DNA of 10,546 nt, from the NCBI GenBank assembly GCA_016839845.1, contig JAEOTL010000361.1, forward strand, positions 1 through 10,546, in the 5' to 3' direction. Every line of letters starts with the position of its first letter. The first letter of the stretch is position 1. Both the position numbers and the translations under genes were made by a program. This stretch comes from Promethearchaeota archaeon (GTDB taxonomy: Archaea; Asgardarchaeota; Lokiarchaeia; Sigynarchaeales; SOKP01). The notes below the pieces were generated by a model. The model had not been told where the DNA came from. It ran no database searches and worked only from the letters and a program-made list of their open reading frames with translations. Below, piece after piece: positions 6,554 to 10,546 of this stretch.

Positions 6554-6617
6554 AGAAACCAGTTAAAATATAGATTAATTACAAGTCTTTCTACATAAAA
6601 CTAAATAATGTTTAAAA

Positions 6618-7445
6618 ATGAATAAACCAAAATTAATGATATCATTTCTTTTAATGGTAAGTCTGATGTTATTAATTACCCCACCAGCTAATTCTCAAAT
6701 AGGAACTTATACATTTCATGGAGCACCCGGAGATCAGAAGATCTTGATAGTAAGAACTGCAAACAACCAAAGTATGGAAGATTTATTTGGCACAGGTTAT
6801 GTTGGGCTTTTTGAAGGACTATTTGGCTCTGGGGCTTTACAAGTAGGCGCTAAAAGAAAATCTATTGTAACTACTGTTGATTTTAATATAGATCTTCTTG
6901 GGGAGGATGGGGTAAATTATACAACAGATAACTGGGATTGGACCTTAGGGGAGTTTGGAGGTACGCCAGATCTTGTTGATTATGTTGTTCGGAGTTTTTA
7001 TAGTCCAAAGAATATTACATGGAGGACTAATTTAATTTGGGGCCAGAATACTACTATCTATAATGGGGCACTATATTTTGCTCAATTACCCACTCCTGTG
7101 TATCAATATTTAGATGAAATTACTTGGGCTCCAAAATGGCAGAATTTAGGTAATACCGTTGTTCATAATGCTGAAGAGGGAGATCTTGTTATAGATTTTC
7201 CTCTACTTCCTCCTGTTCTGGATATATACTTAGAAAATTGTACAGAAACATGGACTTATGATGAAACTTATGGAGCTTGGATAGGTTATCAAATAAAAGA
7301 TAATGAAACAAATATAATTTATGAATTTTCTATAGAATTGCCTACAACTGCGGCAATTCCTGGCTTCGAACTCCCAATTTTGTTAAACACTTCTATGGGA
7401 ATCATTATAACCTTGATTTATATAATCAAAAAAAGAAGAAGTTAA
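6618..7445 (+). CDS. Secreted surface protein with PGF-type C-terminal anchor
   Basis: A 275-residue exported protein of unknown role. Residues 1-26 are a signal peptide (MNKPK, then a long Leu/Met/Ile core ending near PANSQ). The ectodomain (about 27-245) is beta-rich with many aromatics and several N-x-S/T sequons. I do not recognise a domain, though the layout resembles small anchored proteins common in Asgard archaea. The C-terminus has a tripartite signal: IPGF at 247-250, a hydrophobic helix (about 253-270) and KKRRS. This resembles the PGF-CTERM signals handled by archaeosortase, but the match is by eye. It differs from the anchor of the other surface protein, which has GYD before its helix. 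The gene has its own promoter, and T-rich DNA follows the stop. It is the last intact gene before the stranded nre fragment. Confidence 0.75.
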   Translation: MNKPKLMISFLLMVSLMLLITPPANSQIGTYTFHGAPGDQKILIVRTANNQSMEDLFGTGYVGLFEGLFGSGALQVGAKRKSIVTTVDFNIDLLGEDGVNYTTDNWDWTLGEFGGTPDLVDYVVRSFYSPKNITWRTNLIWGQNTTIYNGALYFAQLPTPVYQYLDEITWAPKWQNLGNTVVHNAEEGDLVIDFPLLPPVLDIYLENCTETWTYDETYGAWIGYQIKDNETNIIYEFSIELPTTAAIPGFELPILLNTSMGIIITLIYIIKKRRS

Positions 7446-7460
7446 TTAGTTAATCACCAA

Positions 7461-7490
7461 TTTATTTTTTTTATTTTCCAATTTCTTTTT
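7461..7490 (+). terminator. T-rich terminator after the second surface protein
   Basis: Starting 16 bases after the stop codon, a tract containing T8, T4 and T5 runs is a normal archaeal intrinsic terminator. No hairpin is needed or seen. Confidence 0.55.
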
Positions 7491-7520
7491 ATGAGTTAGT
7501 AGTTATTATGATAGTTTTGA

Positions 7521-7573
7521 GATTTTAAATACTGGAAGAAGAGCAGTAAGTTGATAAATTATAATAAAACTCA
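7521..7573 (+). repeat. Direct repeat, right copy, candidate attachment core
   Basis: Partner of 2461-2513: 52 of 53 positions match, offset 5,060 bp, same strand. On its 5' side the sequence has no similarity to the nre body. Confidence 0.95.
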
Positions 7574-7598
7574 GAAAACAATCGATAATTTCCGGTGA
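7521..7598 (+). pseudogene. Orphan copy of the nre 3' end with its own PIP-like tail
   Basis: These 78 bases would encode 25 residues and a stop, homologous to nre residues 419-443. The first 14 codons match nre exactly. After that the DNA diverges, yet the product keeps the motif: QKTIDNFR here against QRTLDRYL in nre. Some changes are synonymous (CAA/CAG, ACC/ACA), some conservative (Arg/Lys, Leu/Ile, Tyr/Phe), and the stop is at the same codon. An in-frame TGA at 7518-7520 lies directly before it and there is no ATG in frame, so it cannot be translated as such. It looks like a once-functional nre end separated from its gene body, either by insertion of the preceding 5 kb or by loss of a second nre gene. 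Confidence 0.85.
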
Positions 7599-7648
7599 AT
7601 CCTCTGTTCTAATTCTGTTCTTTGCCTTAAAACATTAAAATCATAAAG

Positions 7649-7662
7649 TTTTTTTTTTTTTT
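7649..7662 (+). terminator. Orphan T14 terminator downstream of the nre fragment
   Basis: A run of 14 T, 51 bases after the stop of the nre fragment and 45 before the next ATG. The surface protein gene already has its own T-rich tract 160 bases earlier, so this one has no obvious client. It would fit as the original terminator of nre before the two were separated. Confidence 0.5.
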
Positions 7663-7669
7663 CTTACAG

Positions 7670-7679
7670 TTTAATATAA
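7670..7679 (+). promoter_or_regulatory. Candidate promoter of the flavoprotein gene
   Basis: TTTAATATAA is TATA-like, and its centre lies about 32 bases before the ATG at 7707. Transcription would start only a few bases before the codon, so the mRNA is probably leaderless. This supports ATG 7707 over the TTG at 7698. Confidence 0.45.
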
Positions 7680-7706
7680 TAAATATGTAAGAAACTGTTG
7701 GTTTAT

Positions 7707-8564
7707 ATGATCTGGAATACTCGTATAACAAAGTTAACTAAAACTAAGTATCCTTTAATAATGGCTGCGTTTGCTAGATATGGTGTAAGTGAATTCGCTG
7801 CTTCATTCTCGAACGCTGGAGGTTTAGGAATAATTGCTTCAATGAACTATGAAATTAGAGAATTCAAACTTAAACTTCAAAAAATGGAAGAACTTACCGA
7901 TAAACCGTTTGGAGTAAATATTACTGTAGATGCGGACGGGGATAAGCAAAATTATATGGACCTTCTAGAAGTTGCGATCAATGCGGGTATAAATATTTTT
8001 ACTACCTCCGCATATCAAGCACTTTATCTTGGTGAGAGAATACATGACGCAGGATGTTATTGGTTTCCTAAGTGTCCATTGATGAGACATGCAATATCTG
8101 TAGAAGAGGCAGGAGCGGATGCCATAACACTAATGGGAATGGAATCGGCGGGATATAAGAATCCATTTCAACATTCAACCCTTGTCAATCTTACAATGGG
8201 AAGAAGAATACTTGAAACTCCTATTATTGCTGCAGGAGGAATAGGGGATGCTCGTGGTTTTCTTGGGGCTTTAGCAATGGGTGCTGACGCTGTTTGTTTA
8301 GGAACAGCAATCTTGACAACTGAGGAGAGCCCATTTTCTATAGAAAGGAAAGAAATGAATTTAAATACTGACATTTTCACAGAAGATTATCATAGAAGAC
8401 TTTATCACCGAACTTTAAGAGGAACCAGTGTTCCTTCACCTTCAATAAGATTCCAAAACAGCATAATTCCGGTGAAAACTCTAATTGAAAACATAATGAA
8501 CGATGCCGAATATATTTTAAAATCATGGGGTTTCAAAAATGAAGAATTTAATTCAATTTCTTAA
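7707..8564 (+). CDS. Nitronate monooxygenase / FabK-like FMN-binding TIM-barrel protein
   Basis: A 285-residue member of the NMO/2-nitropropane dioxygenase family, FMN enzymes that include nitronate monooxygenases and enoyl-ACP reductase FabK. Residue numbers count from the TTG at 7698. The N-terminal YPLIMAAFARYGVSEFAAS, AGGLGIIAS (40-48), FGVN (71-74) and the phosphate-binding AAGGIGDARG followed by MGADAVCLGTAILTTEES (178-187, 194-211) are the family hallmarks. In classical members a central E-A-G-G-H motif supplies a catalytic His; here the equivalent is ESAGYKNP (149-156), with Tyr in place of His, so the activity may differ from classical nitronate oxidation. The protein is slightly short for the family (often 310-360). 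It stands upstream of the aldehyde oxidoreductase on the same strand, 178 bases apart, but each appears to have its own promoter. True substrate unknown. Confidence 0.8.
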   Translation: MIWNTRITKLTKTKYPLIMAAFARYGVSEFAASFSNAGGLGIIASMNYEIREFKLKLQKMEELTDKPFGVNITVDADGDKQNYMDLLEVAINAGINIFTTSAYQALYLGERIHDAGCYWFPKCPLMRHAISVEEAGADAITLMGMESAGYKNPFQHSTLVNLTMGRRILETPIIAAGGIGDARGFLGALAMGADAVCLGTAILTTEESPFSIERKEMNLNTDIFTEDYHRRLYHRTLRGTSVPSPSIRFQNSIIPVKTLIENIMNDAEYILKSWGFKNEEFNSIS

Positions 8565-8629
8565 AAAGTAATTAGAAATAACCCTTCCTTATCTTGAGAA
8601 CTATCAGATGACTTAAAATAATTTGATTT

Positions 8630-8662
8630 TTAAGTTATTAAAATAATTAAAAATTAACTTAA
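8630..8662 (+). repeat. Inverted repeat TTAAGTTA / TAACTTAA between flavoprotein and oxidoreductase genes
   Basis: Eight-base perfect arms (8630-8637 and 8655-8662) around a 17-base AT loop. A T-rich tract (8675-8685) follows, so this may be the 3' end of the flavoprotein transcript. The stem is weak, and the AT composition makes this a low-value call. Confidence 0.3.
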
Positions 8663-8682
8663 GCACTTGAGATTCCTTCTTT

Positions 8683-8713
8683 TTTACATTTATGTAAATG
8701 GGAAAGATATCTT
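8683..8713. promoter_or_regulatory. Two palindromes, operator-like, before the oxidoreductase gene
   Basis: TTTACAT-TT-ATGTAAA (8683-8698) has perfect 7-base arms. Five bases later comes AAGATATCTT (8704-8713), a perfect 10-bp palindrome. They lie 30-60 bases before the ATG, where the core promoter should be; the first could overlap the TATA box. This is a usual place for a repressor site. The second is close to the TAAGATA-A-TATCTTA palindrome at 4255-4269, and both are followed by ATTA. Confidence 0.4.
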
Positions 8714-8726
8714 AATTACAATAATT

Positions 8727-8733
8727 AAAGGAG
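8727..8733 (+). promoter_or_regulatory. Strong Shine-Dalgarno site of the oxidoreductase
   Basis: AAAGGAG lies 9 bases before the ATG at 8743. It is the only clear Shine-Dalgarno sequence seen in the window, so this gene has a real leader while its neighbours look leaderless or weakly led. Confidence 0.8.
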
Positions 8734-8742
8734 TTAATAGAT

Positions 8743-10546
8743 ATGGAGAAAGGTTATTTTGGGAAAATTTTGTGGATAAATCTTTCAGAAAATGCATTTG
8801 AGGAAGAGATTTTATCTGAGGATTATTATCGTCAATATTTAGGTGGTTATGGTTTAGCAACTAAGCTTCTTTATGAAAAAATGCCAGCAAAAACGGATGC
8901 GCTTGGCCCAGAAGCGATTTTTGGATTCTTTCCGGGGTTACTTACAGGTACCGTTGCACCATTAACCGGACGGTTTATGGTCGCAGGTAAATCTCCTCTC
9001 ACAGGAACATGGGGTGACTCAAATTGTGGAGGGTATTTTGGTCCAGAAATAAAGAAGTGTGGGTTTGACGCCATTCTGATTAAAGGAAAAGCTGATTCTC
9101 CAAAATATATAACTATTATTGATGGGGAGATGACAGTTCATGATGCATCAGAATTATGGGGACTAGATGCTGTAGAAACTGAAGAAAAGTTAAAAGAAAA
9201 GCATGGGACTATTCAAGTTGCTAGTATTGGTCAGGCGGGTGAAAAACTTTCATTAATCTCTGGTATAGTTAATGATAAAGCAAGAATCGCGGGGAGATCA
9301 GGTTTTGGAGCTGTGATGGGATCAAAAAAATTGAAAGCAATAGTACTAAAAGGTAATATAAAAATACCTATAGTAGACAATTCCGCTCTATTAGACCTCA
9401 CAAGATCTTATAATGAAGGTATTAAATCTGCGAAGGGTGGGATGATAACCATATTCGGCACGTTTGGAACTACAGCTGGCAATGTTTTCTCTGCAACATC
9501 AGGAGACACTCCAATAAAAAATTGGGGCGGTACATCAAAAGAAGACTTCCCTATGGATAGATTAAATAAGATTTCTGGTCAAGAACTTAATAAGTTCAAA
9601 CAGAAATCTTATGGATGTTTTTCTTGCCCTGTTCAATGCGGTGCTATCATGAAAGTTCCTGAAGTTAATATTGAAGAAACACACAGACCGGAATATGAAA
9701 CGTGTGCGAGTTTAGGGCATCTAATCCTTAATGATGATCTCATGTCAATATTCATATTGAATGATATTTGCAATAGAGCTGGAATTGATACAATTTCTGT
9801 AGGGGGTACAGTTGCGTTTGCCATTGAATGTTTCGAGAATGGACTAATAACTAAAGAGGACACTGATGGTCTTGAGTTAACTTGGGGGAATTCATCGGCA
9901 GCTGTGGAATTAGTGAAAAAAATGATCGAAAGGGAAGGATTTGGTGATATCTTAGCAGATGGCTCAAAAGTGGCTGCAGAAAGATTGGGGAAAGGAGAAC
10001 AATATGCAATTCATTCCATGGGTCAAGAATTAGGAATGCATTCTCCTAAATTTTATAAAAGTATGGGAGCATCATTTGCATTTGACCCAACCCCGGGAAG
10101 GCACACGACTGCGTGTCTTGATATGCTAGGAGGTGGACCATTAGGAAAACAAGATGGCATGATAGATGGATTTGGTATCCCCCAAAACTTTAAAGAACCG
10201 GGTGATGAACGATCTGAAGCTGAGATGAAAATAGCTGCAATATGGCAAACAGTTTGTAGTCTTGGATTATGTGAGTTTGCTACATTCTTTCAAAAATATC
10301 CATTAAAGGATTTAATCAAAGCCCTAACAGGTTGGGATATGTCCGTTGACGAATTTTTGGAGATAGGGTTAAGAATTCAAACATTAAGGCAGGCTTTTAC
10401 ATTACGAGAAGGCATTAGCATTATTAACAACAAATTACCAGATCGAGCATTCGATACCGATTATCTTGCTGATTATAAAGATTATTGCAAGAAAATGGGC
10501 TGGAATCCAGAAAATGCATATCCGTTGGAAGAAACATTAAAGAAAC
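8743..10546 (+). CDS. Aldehyde:ferredoxin oxidoreductase (tungsten), partial at right edge
   Basis: AOR oxidises aldehydes to carboxylic acids in the cytoplasm, passing electrons to ferredoxin through a tungsten-bispterin site and one 4Fe-4S cluster. The frame is open from ATG 8743 to the window end: 601 codons without a stop, in a family usually about 600-620 long, so only the last residues are missing. The start is MEKGYFGKILWINLS, typical of the N-terminal domain. AGRSGFGAVMGSKKLKAI (183-200) is the pterin-binding signature. Cluster ligands are C292-x2-C295-x3-C299 and C510 in LGLCEF. RPEYET (315-320) is also conserved. Around 427-466 the usual AOR pattern is replaced by ELGMHSPK and DPTPGRH, which points to a divergent subgroup, so the aldehyde is uncertain. 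No ferredoxin or MoaD-like partner is in view. It has a strong Shine-Dalgarno site and palindromes upstream, suggesting regulated expression. Confidence 0.92.
   Translation, partial: MEKGYFGKILWINLSENAFEEEILSEDYYRQYLGGYGLATKLLYEKMPAKTDALGPEAIFGFFPGLLTGTVAPLTGRFMVAGKSPLTGTWGDSNCGGYFGPEIKKCGFDAILIKGKADSPKYITIIDGEMTVHDASELWGLDAVETEEKLKEKHGTIQVASIGQAGEKLSLISGIVNDKARIAGRSGFGAVMGSKKLKAIVLKGNIKIPIVDNSALLDLTRSYNEGIKSAKGGMITIFGTFGTTAGNVFSATSGDTPIKNWGGTSKEDFPMDRLNKISGQELNKFKQKSYGCFSCPVQCGAIMKVPEVNIEETHRPEYETCASLGHLILNDDLMSIFILNDICNRAGIDTISVGGTVAFAIECFENGLITKEDTDGLELTWGNSSAAVELVKKMIEREGFGDILADGSKVAAERLGKGEQYAIHSMGQELGMHSPKFYKSMGASFAFDPTPGRHTTACLDMLGGGPLGKQDGMIDGFGIPQNFKEPGDERSEAEMKIAAIWQTVCSLGLCEFATFFQKYPLKDLIKALTGWDMSVDEFLEIGLRIQTLRQAFTLREGISIINNKLPDRAFDTDYLADYKDYCKKMGWNPENAYPLEETLKK

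Larger units (their letters stand above)
2461..7573. mobile_element. Possible integrated element bounded by nre 3'-end direct repeats
   Basis: The segment between the two same-strand copies of the nre 3' end spans 5,060 bp per repeat unit. It holds two surface-protein genes, a polytopic membrane protein and an alpha/beta hydrolase. Seen directly: the repeats, their shared orientation, the sharp 5' edge and the intact gene at the left end. Known: many archaeal and bacterial elements integrate at gene 3' ends and restore the gene with their own copy of the end. Inferred: that this happened here. Against it, no integrase, relaxase or replication gene is visible, so the element would be decayed or mobilised in trans. 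A local duplication or a deleted second nre gene are alternatives. Confidence 0.35.

Noticed and set aside
2539..7520. Integrase, relaxase, Rep or viral structural gene in the presumed insert
   Set aside because: I looked on both strands. The four intact genes account for nearly all of the segment, and none shows recombinase or replication motifs.
7521..7598. A functional small gene encoding a free PIP peptide
   Set aside because: An in-frame TGA directly precedes it and no ATG or GTG lies in frame. The only possible start, TTG at 7551, would leave 15 residues with no ribosome site.
2564..7662. A14 at 2564-2577 and T14 at 7649-7662 as terminal inverted repeats of a transposon
   Set aside because: They are plain homopolymers with no shared flanking sequence, no transposase lies between them and no target duplication flanks them. 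Each is better explained as a terminator.
8168..9863. Minus-strand open frames at 8168-8380, 8871-9074 and 9633-9863
   Set aside because: They are antisense shadows of the flavoprotein and of the aldehyde oxidoreductase, whose plus-strand reading is supported by strong motifs throughout.
1..10546. A tRNA or other structured RNA gene serving as attachment site
   Set aside because: No cloverleaf, T-loop GTTCRA-type motif in context or other conserved RNA was recognised in the intergenic regions, all of which are short and AT-rich.

Overview
The window looks like chromosomal DNA of an AT-rich archaeon. The archaeal evidence is a complete Nre-family repair protein with a C-terminal PCNA-binding peptide, TATA-box promoters (two of them preceded by the same GAAT motif), oligo-T terminators, several genes with little or no leader, and two secreted proteins with a C-terminal membrane segment and basic tail. 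The style of the surface proteins, plus an aldehyde:ferredoxin oxidoreductase, suggests an anaerobic Asgard (Lokiarchaeia-like) archaeon. That lineage call is an inference, not proven by the sequence.

Layout. Left part: a DUF457/YdjM-type membrane metal-hydrolase (114-1058, +), then nre (1207-2538, +). Middle part: a signal-peptide surface protein with two Ig-like repeats (2607-4070, -), a polytopic membrane protein built from about five two-helix repeats (4321-5535, +), an alpha/beta hydrolase (5626-6414, -) and a second anchored surface protein (6618-7445, +). Right part: a nitronate-monooxygenase/FabK-like flavoprotein (7707-8564, +) and a tungsten aldehyde:ferredoxin oxidoreductase that runs off the right edge (8743-10546, +).

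The main discovery is a direct repeat that the gene list does not explain. The 3' end of nre (2461-2538) recurs at 7521-7598, 5,060 bp away in the same orientation. The first 53 bases match at 52 positions. The remaining tails differ in DNA but still encode the same kind of PCNA-binding peptide and stop at the same place. The second copy has no gene body: an in-frame TGA lies directly before it. This is what site-specific integration into the 3' end of a protein gene would leave, with the incoming DNA supplying a replacement C-terminus and the displaced original end stranded at the far side. An orphan T14 tract lies just downstream of the stranded copy. The four middle genes would then be cargo of a roughly 5 kb insert. 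No integrase is visible, so an old duplication or the remains of a second nre gene are live alternatives.

The genes do not form one obvious pathway. The middle region is about the cell surface and membrane, with genes in alternating orientation, each apparently with its own promoter. Several intergenic regions hold operator-like inverted or tandem repeats: 11-bp iterons before the five-repeat membrane protein, alternating TTGTATT half-sites before the first surface protein, and two palindromes before the oxidoreductase. No intergenic stretch exceeds about 250 bases, and no tRNA, rRNA or CRISPR array was seen.
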